Of a stretch of DNA of 64,000 nucleotides, positions 1 through 7,708 are shown in pieces. Each line of letters starts with the position of its first letter. The stretch's first letter is position 1. The position numbers were made by a program, and so were the translations under genes. The notes under the pieces were generated by a model, which was not told the origin of the DNA, made no database searches, and saw only the letters and a program-made list of their open reading frames with translations. Origin of the DNA: Streptomyces spinoverrucosus (GTDB lineage: Bacteria; Actinomycetota; Actinomycetes; Streptomycetales; Streptomycetaceae); contig NZ_BJND01000007.1 of assembly GCF_006539505.1 (NCBI RefSeq), positions 1 through 64,000 on the forward strand. The letters run 5' to 3'.

Positions 1-39
1 GAGGGGCGTCGCCCGCCACGGGCAGGGGGGTGGGACAGG

Positions 40-702
40 TCAGCCGGCGGCGTTCTCGCCGATGAACCGCTTGGCGTAGACGACGCCCTGGCCGTAGGCG
101 CCGGCGTGCTCCTGGACGATGTCCAGGACGGCGCCGTAGGTGGCCTGGCGGCCCCAGTCACGCTGGAGTTCGAGCATGACCGCCAGCCAGTTGATGGGGA
201 TGGCGCCGGCCGCGGTCATCCGCTCCACGGCGTTTTGGTGCGCGGCCGGCGTGGCACCGCCGCACGCGTCCGTGACGACGTAGACCTCGTATCCCTTGTG
301 GAGCGCCGAGAGGGCGGGCAGGGCGACGCACACCTCGGTCCACAGCCCGGAGATGACGAGCTTCTTGCGTCCGGTGGACTCGACGGCCGCCACCACCGCC
401 GGCTCCTCCCACGGGTTCATCGTGGTGCGGTCGATGATCTTGTGGTCGGGGAACACCTTGGCGAGCTGGGGCATGATCGGGCCGGAGAAGCTGTCGGCGG
501 CCACCGTGGTCAGCACCGTCGGCACATCGAAGGCCGCGGCGGCCTTGGCGAGTCCGACGGTGGCGTTGATGATGGCCCCGCGGTCGTCGCTGCCGGTCGC
601 GAAGAACATCTGCGGCTGGTGGTCCGCGAACAGGAACACCGCGTTGTCGGGCGTGAGCAGGTCGGGGCTGGGGCCATGCAGGACGGTACTGGCTTCGGAC
701 AT
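40..702 (-). CDS. Isochorismatase-family (YcaC-like) hydrolase
   Basis: A 220-residue cysteine hydrolase of the isochorismatase superfamily, closest in pattern to the YcaC group. The triad-type residues are visible: Asp27 in FADHQ and Cys125 in GLWTEVCVALPALSA, with RTTMNPWEEP occupying the segment where YcaC proteins carry their conserved Arg/Asn/Trp motif. Length is normal for the family and no signal peptide is seen. The ATG at 702 is preceded by AAGGAG at good spacing. It lies just downstream of the amidohydrolase gene on the same strand, so the two are probably co-transcribed. YcaC-like proteins have no settled substrate. Family assignment is secure; substrate unknown. Confidence 0.88.
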   Translation of the reverse strand: MSEASTVLHGPSPDLLTPDNAVFLFADHQPQMFFATGSDDRGAIINATVGLAKAAAAFDVPTVLTTVAADSFSGPIMPQLAKVFPDHKIIDRTTMNPWEEPAVVAAVESTGRKKLVISGLWTEVCVALPALSALHKGYEVYVVTDACGGATPAAHQNAVERMTAAGAIPINWLAVMLELQRDWGRQATYGAVLDIVQEHAGAYGQGVVYAKRFIGENAAG

Positions 703-799
703 GGGATCTGCTCCTTCTGTGCTGGGCGTGGTGCGGGGTGGGACAGTGCTGCCGACGGCCTGCCGCCGCGGCGGGAGGGAGAAGTCGATGGCGGCGCGC

Positions 800-839
800 A
801 GCGGTTCTCAGGGCGAGAAAGCGGTTCTCAGGGCGAGAA
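800..839. repeat. 20-bp perfect tandem duplication at a gene end
   Basis: Two adjacent copies of the 20-mer AGCGGTTCTCAGGGCGAGAA. The amidohydrolase stop codon (TCA on the plus strand, 828-830) falls in the second copy, so the duplication affects only the gene end. It looks like a recent slippage event. Confidence 0.8.
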
Positions 840-2723
840 GCAGGGATCGAAGGGTCCGGTCCCGACGGTCCGCGCGGGCAGGAGGCCGTGCCGGACGCGC
901 CACTGGCGGTGCTGTTCGGACTCGGCGACGGCCTGACTCAGCAGTTCGGCCTGGAGGGCGCCGGTGCTGCCCGGCCGGGCGGCCGCCTGATAGCCGCCGT
1001 AATGGGCCACAGGGCTCCATGTCGGGCTGATGGCGGGCAGGGCTTCGTCGAGTCCCTCGTACTCGGCGGCGGCGTAGACGACGCGGCCGCCGACGACGGT
1101 CAGCACCGACTCGATGTGCGGGATGTCCTGTTCGGGAATCTCGAAGAAGTCCTGGTCGAGGATGGCGAGGTCGCCGAAGTGGCCGGGGCGCAGCAGGCCC
1201 TTGACCTCTTCCTCGCCGGAGAGGAGGGCGCCGCCCCTGGTGTAGAGCTCCAGCGCTGTGGCCCGGTCGACCCGGTTGTACGCCGGGTAGAGGGTGAGTC
1301 CGCCGACGGTCCTGCCGGACACCAGCCAGTGCAGGGCAACCCAGGGGTTGTAGGAGGTGACGCGGGTCGCGTCGGAGCCCGCGGCCACGGTCAGTCCGCG
1401 CTCCAGCATGGCCCGAAGCGGCGGCGCCTCGGCGGCAGCGGCGGCCCCGTACCGGCGGACGAACGCCTCCCCCTGGAACGCCATGCGGTCCTGCACCGAC
1501 AGCGCGCCGCCCAGCGCGCCGACGCGGTCCAGGCTCTCGGCCGAGACGGTCTCCGCGTGGTCGAAGAGCCAGCGTTGTCCGGCGGGGAAGAGCCCCTCGG
1601 CGGCCAGTTTCTCGAACACACGCAGGTTGCGCTGGATGGTCTCGTCGTAGGTGGCGTGCAGGCGGAAGCCCCAGCCGTTCTCCATCAGCAGGCGTACGGC
1701 GCTTTCGAACTCCGCCTCGTAGTCGGCGAGTTCGGGCCGGGGTTGGGCGAAGTTCTCGAAGTCCACCGCTGCCCAGGTCAGGGTCTCCCCCGCCCCGTTC
1801 AGGCGCAGCCACTCGTCGCCGTCGCCGGGCCGGACCGTGTCGATCCACCGCTTGAGATCGCTGAGTTCCTGCCCGGGTGTCTGCGGAAAGAGGTGGTAGG
1901 CGATGCGGAGGGTCAGCTCACCCTTCCGGGCGAGCCGGGTGACCGTGTCGTAGTTCTCGGGGAAGGACTGGAAACCGCCCGCGGCGTCGATCGCCGAGGT
2001 CAACCCGAACCGGTTCAGCTCGCGCAGATAGTGCCGAGTGGAGAGCTCCTGTTCGGCAGGGTCGAGGCCGGGTGCTTTCGCCAGAGTGGAATAGAGAATC
2101 AGCGCGCTGGGCGCGGCGAGCAGCATTCCCGTCGGCTCGCCGTCCCGGCCCCGTACGATCTGTCCGCCCCGCGGGTCGGGCCTGTCACGGGTGAAACCCG
2201 CGGCCTGCACGGCGGCCCGGTTGAGGATCGCCGACTGGTACAGATGCATGACGAAGACCGGTGTGTCCGGAGCGGCCTCGTTCAGCTCGGCCGTGGTGGG
2301 CATGCGCCGCTCGGCGAACTGCTCCTTCGTCCAGCCGCCGATCACGCGCACCCACTGGCCTTTCGGCGTGCGGCCGGCTTGCTCCCGCAGCATGGCCAGC
2401 GCCTGTCGCAGGGTGCGCACCCCGTCCCAGCGCAGCTCCAGCACATAGTTCAACCCGCCCCGGATCACATGCAGATGCGCGTCGTTCAGCCCGGGGATCA
2501 CCCGCCGGCCCAGCGCGTCCACCACCCGGGTGGACCGTCCGACGTACGGCGCGACATCGCGATCGTCCCCGAGGACCATGATCCTGCCGTCCTTGACGGC
2601 CACTGCATCGGCCCGCGGACGCCGCGGATCGCCCGTATGTATCTTCGCGTTGCGCACCACCAGATCGGCGGCGCCGTCCTCGTCGGCCAGCGGCTGGACA
2701 CCACCGACAGGCATGGTTGTCAC
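828..2723 (-). CDS. YtcJ-like metal-dependent amidohydrolase
   Basis: A 631-residue amidohydrolase of the amidohydrolase-3 (YtcJ-like) family, a cytoplasmic TIM-barrel enzyme hydrolysing amide or related bonds. The N-terminal beta-sandwich strand (ADLVVRNAKIHTGD) is followed by the metal motif NDAHLHV, a further His in LFDHAETVS and the catalytic-type Asp in AAGSDATRV. I chose the GTG at 2723 because GGAGG lies 8 bases upstream; an upstream ATG at 2807 adds a low-complexity leader lacking homology features. The isochorismatase-like gene follows on the same strand. The stop codon lies inside a 20-bp tandem duplication (800-839). Substrate unknown. Confidence 0.88.
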   Translation of the reverse strand: MTTMPVGGVQPLADEDGAADLVVRNAKIHTGDPRRPRADAVAVKDGRIMVLGDDRDVAPYVGRSTRVVDALGRRVIPGLNDAHLHVIRGGLNYVLELRWDGVRTLRQALAMLREQAGRTPKGQWVRVIGGWTKEQFAERRMPTTAELNEAAPDTPVFVMHLYQSAILNRAAVQAAGFTRDRPDPRGGQIVRGRDGEPTGMLLAAPSALILYSTLAKAPGLDPAEQELSTRHYLRELNRFGLTSAIDAAGGFQSFPENYDTVTRLARKGELTLRIAYHLFPQTPGQELSDLKRWIDTVRPGDGDEWLRLNGAGETLTWAAVDFENFAQPRPELADYEAEFESAVRLLMENGWGFRLHATYDETIQRNLRVFEKLAAEGLFPAGQRWLFDHAETVSAESLDRVGALGGALSVQDRMAFQGEAFVRRYGAAAAAEAPPLRAMLERGLTVAAGSDATRVTSYNPWVALHWLVSGRTVGGLTLYPAYNRVDRATALELYTRGGALLSGEEEVKGLLRPGHFGDLAILDQDFFEIPEQDIPHIESVLTVVGGRVVYAAAEYEGLDEALPAISPTWSPVAHYGGYQAAARPGSTGALQAELLSQAVAESEQHRQWRVRHGLLPARTVGTGPFDPCFSP

Positions 2724-3336
2724 GGAGTGTGCCTCCTTCGGGAAGGGCAAAGGCCAAGACCGGGGCGGGAAAGGAAAGAGCCGCGCACACCGTGGGAGTG
2801 GCCGCACGCCGACAAGTCGTGGAGCTGACCTTCCTCGTCTCGTTGATCAAGGCCGTCGGAGTCAGTGTGGGGAAGCCGCGCGGTCGTGGGCATCGGTCGC
2901 ATGACCATGGAATTCCGCGACACTGACCCGGGCCGCACTCCCCCGCCGCCAGGTTCATCAGCCGTCCACCCGAGGCGCGGCATAAGGCATTTGACCTACC
3001 TGACCGCGAGACTCGGCGGCGCGTGCCCCCTGCGCTGTACACCTGCCGACGCCCGGGTGACCGGGCCGTCGACGCCGTCGAGCGATGGGTGGGCACGGCC
3101 GGACTCGTTGTGTTCGACCGCTTACGGCGCCGGTCGACTGGACCGCGACCTCGCAGTCCACCCCGCCGCTCCCAGCCGCAGTCCGCATCGCGGTGATCGA
3201 CGTAGGACCGGGATACGACACCCCCTTCAGTCACCCGGTCACCGACCCCTAAGCCAATTCACCGAGTCCCGCCGCCGCAGTGCGCTGAGCCACACCCCCG
3301 ACCAGCGGTTTGACGCGTGACCCGACGAGACTTACG
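2724..3336. other. Long non-coding gap between divergent genes
   Basis: About 610 bases between the amidohydrolase start and the GlcG-like operon. Open frames run through it on both strands, but none has a credible start, codon bias or recognisable motif. It should hold the promoter for the leftward gene; no convincing -10/-35 pair was found. A decayed gene cannot be excluded. Confidence 0.5.
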
Positions 3337-3358
3337 TTTGGAACCGATCGGTACCAAA
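3337..3358. promoter_or_regulatory. 22-bp palindrome, likely TetR operator
   Basis: A near-perfect 22-bp inverted repeat with arms TTTGGaACCGA and TCGGTaCCAAA (one mismatched pair), starting 50 bases before the GTG at 3387. Length and symmetry suit a TetR-family dimer-pair operator. The TetR gene that ends the same operon (5019-5687) is the obvious candidate to bind it and autoregulate. Binding is inferred. Confidence 0.65.
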
Positions 3359-3386
3359 CTGGTGCCGACGAAACGGAAGGCACATC

Positions 3387-3818
3387 GTGACGCTCACGAC
3401 TGAACTCATCGAGAAGCTCATCAACGCCGCGAAGGAGGAGGCCGTCCGACGACAGTTCCCGCCGGTCAACATCAGCGTGTGCGACAGAGCGGCCCACCTC
3501 GCCGGCTTTCTGCGCATGGACGGGGCCATCCTCGGCACCATCGACGTCGCACATCGCAAGGCCCGCACGGCCGCGCTCTTCGAGGCCGACAGCGGGGCCC
3601 TCGGCAAGGTGGCGCACCCCGACGGCCCCAGTTACATGGTCGAGCACACCAACGGCGGGCTGATCAACTTCGGCGGCGGAGTCGTCATCAAGGATGCCGA
3701 CGGCGTGGTCATCGGAGCGGTCGGCGTCTCCGGCGCCTCCGTGGAAGAGGACGAGATCATCGCCCGCGCGGCAGCCGTCGCGGCACTCACGAAGGAGCCC
3801 GCCGGCCATGCCGCGTAG
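3387..3818 (+). CDS. GlcG/HbpS-family heme-binding-like protein
   Basis: A 143-residue protein of the GlcG/HbpS family (DUF336), a small alpha/beta fold often found as a heme-binding or accessory protein beside catabolic or redox genes. The family pattern is visible: DRAAHLAGFLRMDGA in the first half, then GGLINFGGGVVIKDADGVVIGAVGVSG, ending in an AA-rich helix. There is no signal peptide, unlike secreted HbpS. The start is GTG with GGAAGG upstream. It is first in a three-gene operon, overlapping the MFS gene by 11 bases, with a TetR gene third, behind a palindromic operator. Its role in the efflux operon is unknown. Confidence 0.87.
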   Translation: MTLTTELIEKLINAAKEEAVRRQFPPVNISVCDRAAHLAGFLRMDGAILGTIDVAHRKARTAALFEADSGALGKVAHPDGPSYMVEHTNGGLINFGGGVVIKDADGVVIGAVGVSGASVEEDEIIARAAAVAALTKEPAGHAA

Positions 3819-4995
3819 TGTCCTTTCCCTGGCGATTTCGACCTTCGCCATCGGGACGACCGAGTTCGTGATCGTCGGAATCATCCCGTCGATCGCCGAC
3901 GATCTGCAGGTCGGTGTCCCCACCGCCGGACTCCTGGTGAGTCTCTACGCTCTGTCGATCACCATCGGCGCGCCGCTGTTCACCGCGCTCACCGGGCGGA
4001 TCGATCGCCGCAAGCTCGTCATCTGGCTGATGGCCGTCTTCCTCGTCGGGAACCTTGCGGCGGGTTTCGCACCCGGCTTCGCGACGCTGCTGGCAGCACG
4101 CGTCGTCACGGCTTTCGCCCACGCGGTCTTCTTCAGTGTGGGCGCGACCGTCGCCGCCTCGCTCGTGCCGCGAGAAAAGGCGAACGGAGCCGTGGCAGTC
4201 ATGTTCGGCGGCCTGACAGTGGCCATGGTGCTGGGTGTGCCGCTCGGATCCTGGATAGGCGGGACTTTCGACTGGCGATTTCCCTTCCTGGTCGTGACGG
4301 CATTGGCCGCGGTGAGCGTCGTTTCCCTGATGCTTCTCCTGCCGAAGAACATCTCGCACACTCCGCCCCAGAGCCTGATTTCTCAGCTCCGGCTGCTCCG
4401 CAATGGCCGACTGGTGACGATGTATCTCATCACCGCGCTCGGTTTCGGCGCCAATTTCGTCGTCTTCACCTATATCTCGCCGCTGCTGACATCCGTGACG
4501 GGCGTACGCGAGAGCATGGTCAACGTCGGTCTGGTCGTCTTCGGAATCGCCACAGTCATCGGCAATTTCTGGGGAGGCAGACTGGCGGACCGGCTGGGCA
4601 CCCGGCAGGCCGTGATCGTGGTGCTCGTCGGCCTGGCCGCGACGCTCGCCCTCCTGCCTGTCACGGCCCACTCGGTGATCGCCGTGATGATCAACCTCGC
4701 GGTGTGGGGGTTCTTCGGATTTGCGATCAACCCGGTGGTGCAGACCGGAGTGGTGACGGTGGCCGAGGACGAGGTGCCCGAGTCGGTGGGCGCCGCGTCG
4801 GGGTTCAACATCGCCGCCTTCAATCTGGGGATCTCCGGCGGATCCCTCATCGGCGGGCGGGTGCTCGACAGTGCGGGAGTGCTGACCACTCCGTGGGCGG
4901 CCATTGCGCTGGCCGTTGCGGCAACAGCCGTGACCGGCCTCGCGCTCCGACCGCGCAGCGTTCACCCGGCGCCCGTGGAGACACTTACCAGGTGA
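3808..4995 (+). CDS. MFS efflux transporter, DHA1 family
   Basis: A 395-residue 12-helix major facilitator. The opening RSVLSLAISTFAIGTTEFVIVGIIPSIA matches the drug:H+ antiporter-1 (AraJ/PbuE/CmlA-like) signature in helix 1, and FTALTGRIDRRKL is the loop 2-3 motif A. The start is the ATG at 3808 with GGAG 11 bases upstream, inside the end of the GlcG-like gene, so the two are translationally coupled. The downstream TetR gene begins at or just after its stop. Such triples usually export a toxic ligand sensed by the TetR. Ligand unknown. Confidence 0.9.
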   Translation: MPRSVLSLAISTFAIGTTEFVIVGIIPSIADDLQVGVPTAGLLVSLYALSITIGAPLFTALTGRIDRRKLVIWLMAVFLVGNLAAGFAPGFATLLAARVVTAFAHAVFFSVGATVAASLVPREKANGAVAVMFGGLTVAMVLGVPLGSWIGGTFDWRFPFLVVTALAAVSVVSLMLLLPKNISHTPPQSLISQLRLLRNGRLVTMYLITALGFGANFVVFTYISPLLTSVTGVRESMVNVGLVVFGIATVIGNFWGGRLADRLGTRQAVIVVLVGLAATLALLPVTAHSVIAVMINLAVWGFFGFAINPVVQTGVVTVAEDEVPESVGAASGFNIAAFNLGISGGSLIGGRVLDSAGVLTTPWAAIALAVAATAVTGLALRPRSVHPAPVETLTR

Positions 4996-5018
4996 TACTC
5001 TTGCACCGAGGAAAGGCG

Positions 5019-5687
5019 GTGGAATTGTCCAGGCCGCGGACCTTCGAGGAAGACCAGGCCCTCCGGAATGCGATGTTCGCCTTCTGGGAGTACGGCTATG
5101 AGGGCGCCTCCATGAGCGTTCTCATGAAAGCCACCAAGATGGGCAAGACCAGCCTCTACCGTACTTTCGGCAGCAAAGAGGAACTCTTCCGGCGGGCGCT
5201 GCAGCTATATCACTCCGAATATCTCGACTTCCGTGTCGAGGCACTGGCCGAGACCACGCCGAAGCGCATTGCGGAAAAGCTCCTTTACGGTATTGCGACA
5301 CTGCACACCGGAGAGGCGACTCCGCCGGGTTGTCTGGAGACGAACGGGGCCTTGGTCTGCGGCCCCGACAACAACGCGATTCGCGAGGAACTGGCCCGGA
5401 ATCGTGACCAGATCCTGCCCGCCCTGCGTGAGCGGCTGAGGAAGACGAGCGCCAACGGGCCGCTGCCGCGAGGGCTCGACGCCGATGCGACCGCGACCTT
5501 GCTGGCAACGCTGATCCAGGGAATGGCCGTACAGGCGAAGGGCGGCCACAGCAGGGCGGAACTCGAGGACACCGTGCGCGCGGCCCTCAGCCTGTGGGAC
5601 GGGACGGACGCAGTGGACGAGTCGGCTGCGGGGAACGAGTCGGCTGCGAGGAACGAGTCGGCTGCTTCCACCGCGCCCGCCGACTGA
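5019..5687 (+). CDS. TetR/AcrR-family transcriptional regulator
   Basis: A 222-residue TetR-type repressor. The N-terminal helix-turn-helix spans about residues 10-55 (ALRNAMFAFWEYGYEGASM, then KMGKTSLYRTFGSKEELF), followed by an all-helical ligand domain. The start is the GTG at 5019 with AGGA 6 bases upstream; an in-frame GTG at 4992, overlapping the MFS stop as GTGA, is a real alternative and adds nine residues. It is third in the GlcG-MFS-TetR operon and is the likely ligand for the palindrome at 3337-3358. Its C-terminus ends in three NESAA-type repeats encoded by an 18-bp tandem repeat. Confidence 0.9.
   Translation: MELSRPRTFEEDQALRNAMFAFWEYGYEGASMSVLMKATKMGKTSLYRTFGSKEELFRRALQLYHSEYLDFRVEALAETTPKRIAEKLLYGIATLHTGEATPPGCLETNGALVCGPDNNAIREELARNRDQILPALRERLRKTSANGPLPRGLDADATATLLATLIQGMAVQAKGGHSRAELEDTVRAALSLWDGTDAVDESAAGNESAARNESAASTAPAD
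5617..5667 (+). repeat. 18-bp tandem repeat in the TetR 3' end
   Basis: Nearly three copies of an 18-bp unit beginning ACGAGTCGGCTGCG encode the NESAA repeats at the C-terminus of the TetR protein. The region looks prone to slippage. Confidence 0.8.
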
Positions 5688-5712
5688 CCTGCGTGCCCGC
5701 CGACTGACCTGC
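5675..5712. repeat. Duplicated 18-mer spanning the TetR stop
   Basis: The 18-mer GCCCGCCGACTGACCTGC occurs at 5675-5692 and again at 5695-5712. The first copy contains the TetR stop codon, so the second is untranslated. It lies immediately next to the 5617 repeat, making this gene end a small repeat hot spot. Confidence 0.8.
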
Positions 5713-5765
5713 CGCCCCTCAGGAGGCGTTCAGCTGCCACGGCGGGCGTCGGACGCGCCCCGCGA

Positions 5766-6410
5766 TCAGCCGGCTCGGTCGCCGAGCAGGGCGATCGACA
5801 GCTGCTCCCCCAACCACTCCTCCGTGTCGTTCCAGGACCAGCCCCGGTCCGCGACGCACAGGCGCCAGGAGTGGTGACCGAGGAAGAACCACAGGATGTC
5901 GGTCGCCCGGTCCCGACCCAGGCCCGGCCGCAGGGCGTTCAGCTCCTCCAGCCGCCCGGCCACCACTCCGAGGGCGTCGCGATAGGCGCGGTCCGCGCGG
6001 GTGAGTGTTTCTTTGGCGGTCTCCTCCAGTGCGGCGGCTGTCGTCAGCACATGGAGGAGGTCGAAATGCCGTTCGTTGTCGACGCGCACGCCATGCACCG
6101 TGACAGTGACTGCATCCCGTGGATCGGCAGACGTACGTACTGCTGCGAGCGTCTGCTCGACGATCGGGTCGGCGACGCCCTCGTCGATGAGCAGGGCCAG
6201 GATCGCGGCCTTGCCTCCTGTGCTCGCGTACACCGTGGGTACGGCGGCCTCGGCCTCGCGCGCGATGTCGGCGACGGTGACCCTTCCATAGCCGTGCTCG
6301 ACGAACAGGCGATTGGCGGCGTCGAGGATCGCCCTCCGCGTCTCCGCCGCTGCCATGGCACGTCTGCCGGCGCGGTAGGGGCGGCGTTCATCGCGCGGTT
6401 GGGTACTCAT
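5766..6410 (-). CDS. TetR/AcrR-family transcriptional regulator
   Basis: A 214-residue TetR-type regulator, unrelated in its ligand domain to the one at 5019. The HTH lies near residues 20-65 (ILDAANRLFVEHGYGRVTVADIAREAEAAVPTVYASTGGKAAIL). The ATG at 6410 is chosen because GAAGAAGGG sits just upstream; a TTG 18 bases earlier is possible. It converges on the first TetR gene and diverges from the cupin gene, sharing a 149-base intergenic region, so regulation of the cupin gene is the natural guess. I found no clear palindrome there. Confidence 0.9.
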   Translation of the reverse strand: MSTQPRDERRPYRAGRRAMAAAETRRAILDAANRLFVEHGYGRVTVADIAREAEAAVPTVYASTGGKAAILALLIDEGVADPIVEQTLAAVRTSADPRDAVTVTVHGVRVDNERHFDLLHVLTTAAALEETAKETLTRADRAYRDALGVVAGRLEELNALRPGLGRDRATDILWFFLGHHSWRLCVADRGWSWNDTEEWLGEQLSIALLGDRAG

Positions 6411-6559
6411 GTTCCCTTCTTCAAGCAACGCGTACTACTTTCAATATAGGATCCCTCTACCAAGTGAGGACCTCTCGCCGGGGACCCTCTTGTCGCGATC
6501 ACCGTCTCCGCGCACCGGCGCGGTGTTCTGTCACCACCCCTCCTTCAGGAGTCATGCAC

Positions 6560-7057
6560 GTGAGTCATTTCCTTTCCACAACGGACACCACTGACCGCCA
6601 GTACGTACTGGGGCAGGAGCTGCGCGTCACCATCCTCACATCCGCGGCGGAGACCGACGGACGTCACGACCTCACCGACTCCGTGCTGGCAACGGGCTCG
6701 GCGACCCCGCTCCATATGCACACGAAGTACGAGGAGCGTCTCTGGGTCGTCTCGGGTTCGCTGGAGGTATGGGCCGGGACGGACACCGTGACCTTGCGTT
6801 CCGGTGACTTCTACACCATCCCCATGCACGTGCCGCACATGATCAAGTCCGGCCCCGACGGCGCCCGGGCCCTCAACATCAGCTCGCCGGCCGGTTTCGC
6901 CGAGCTCATCGCCCGGGCGGGCACTCCTCTCCCCCTGGCCACACCCGAGACCGAACTGGACGCGGAGCTGTTCATGGCGGTGGCCCAGGAACTCGGCGAC
7001 GTGGTCCTCGGCCCGCCCGGCACCACTCCGGCCGACCTGGAGCAACAGGAGGGCTAG
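6560..7057 (+). CDS. Cupin-domain protein
   Basis: A small single-domain cupin of about 165 residues. The two cupin motifs are visible: ATPLHMHTKYEERLWVVSGSLEVW (metal-site His, His and Glu) and GDFYTIPMHVPHMIKSG. The start is taken as GTG 6560 because AGGAG lies 8 bases upstream; the ATG at 6554 is only 2 bases from it. The gene is divergent from the TetR gene. Single-domain cupins of this type include dioxygenases, isomerases and sensors, so no function is assigned. Confidence 0.82.
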   Translation: MSHFLSTTDTTDRQYVLGQELRVTILTSAAETDGRHDLTDSVLATGSATPLHMHTKYEERLWVVSGSLEVWAGTDTVTLRSGDFYTIPMHVPHMIKSGPDGARALNISSPAGFAELIARAGTPLPLATPETELDAELFMAVAQELGDVVLGPPGTTPADLEQQEG

Positions 7058-7100
7058 GCACAGTCGTTCGGATCAGGTCGGCTGAGAGAGACGGCGAGTC

Positions 7101-7580
7101 TCAGGCAGGGTCCGGCTCCCCGGCGCCGGCGGAGTGCGGCTTCACGCGCAGCCATGCGCTGATGAGGCATCCGTCGCTGCCGGGATGGATCTCGACGCGG
7201 TCGGCCAGGTACTCCACGATCCCTGTGCCGCGCCCGTGTTCGTCGGGATCGACGGCAGGGGCCTCGAAGCGGGTGCGCGGTCCGGAGTCGGCCACGCTGA
7301 TGCGGAGCACGTCGTCCTCCAGGGCCAGCAGCAGCGTCATGCGCGAGCGGCCGTGCTGGACCGCGTTCGTCGCCATCTCGTCGAGGATCAGAACCGCGGC
7401 CTCCTGTTCCTCACCGCCGATGCGCCACCGCTGGAGCAGCTCGGCGGTGAACACGCGAACCGCCCCCACCAGCATCGCCTGAGACGGCAACGTCAGTACC
7501 GCGGACTGCTGCACCTCGCACACGCTATCCGTCTCACTCAACGCGCTCACCGAAGGACACCGAGTGTCGATCACGGACAT
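7101..7580 (-). CDS. Anti-sigma-type HATPase_c_2 kinase
   Basis: A 159-residue GHKL ATP-binding protein of the RsbW/SpoIIAB-like type found in large numbers in streptomycetes. The N box (LILDEMATNAVQHG) and G boxes (ISVADSGP, HGRGTGIVEYLAD) are present. No membrane segment or sensor domain is seen. The ATG at 7580 follows GAAAGG; an upstream ATG at 7628 would overlap the regulatory site. No sigma factor or antagonist gene is adjacent, so the target is unknown. The element GTTNA-N4-TNAAC (7632-7645) lies 52 bases upstream, at the same distance as for the SsgA-like gene. Confidence 0.85.
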   Translation of the reverse strand: MSVIDTRCPSVSALSETDSVCEVQQSAVLTLPSQAMLVGAVRVFTAELLQRWRIGGEEQEAAVLILDEMATNAVQHGRSRMTLLLALEDDVLRISVADSGPRTRFEAPAVDPDEHGRGTGIVEYLADRVEIHPGSDGCLISAWLRVKPHSAGAGEPDPA

Positions 7581-7631
7581 CGCTGTCGCCTTTCCTCGTG
7601 GTGCAGACACCCCCCTCAAGCCGCTCATTTG

Positions 7632-7645
7632 GTTGAACCGTTAAC
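7632..7645. promoter_or_regulatory. GTTNA-N4-TNAAC inverted repeat, copy 1
   Basis: The 14-mer GTTGAACCGTTAAC, 52 bases upstream of the anti-sigma-type gene (start 7580). It is one of four such sites in the window, all intergenic. The extended motif ATTTRGTTGAA is shared with copy 2 at the identical distance from its gene. Confidence 0.55.
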
Positions 7646-7708
7646 TACAATTTCCTATTCCTCCCCTGTCCCGGAGCGGCACTGACCGCCCGCCACCCAC
7701 GAAGGCCG

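Noticed and set aside
738..2828. A 696-codon plus-strand open frame
   Set aside because: It is the complement of the YtcJ-like amidohydrolase gene, which has clear metal motifs. High GC keeps antisense frames open.
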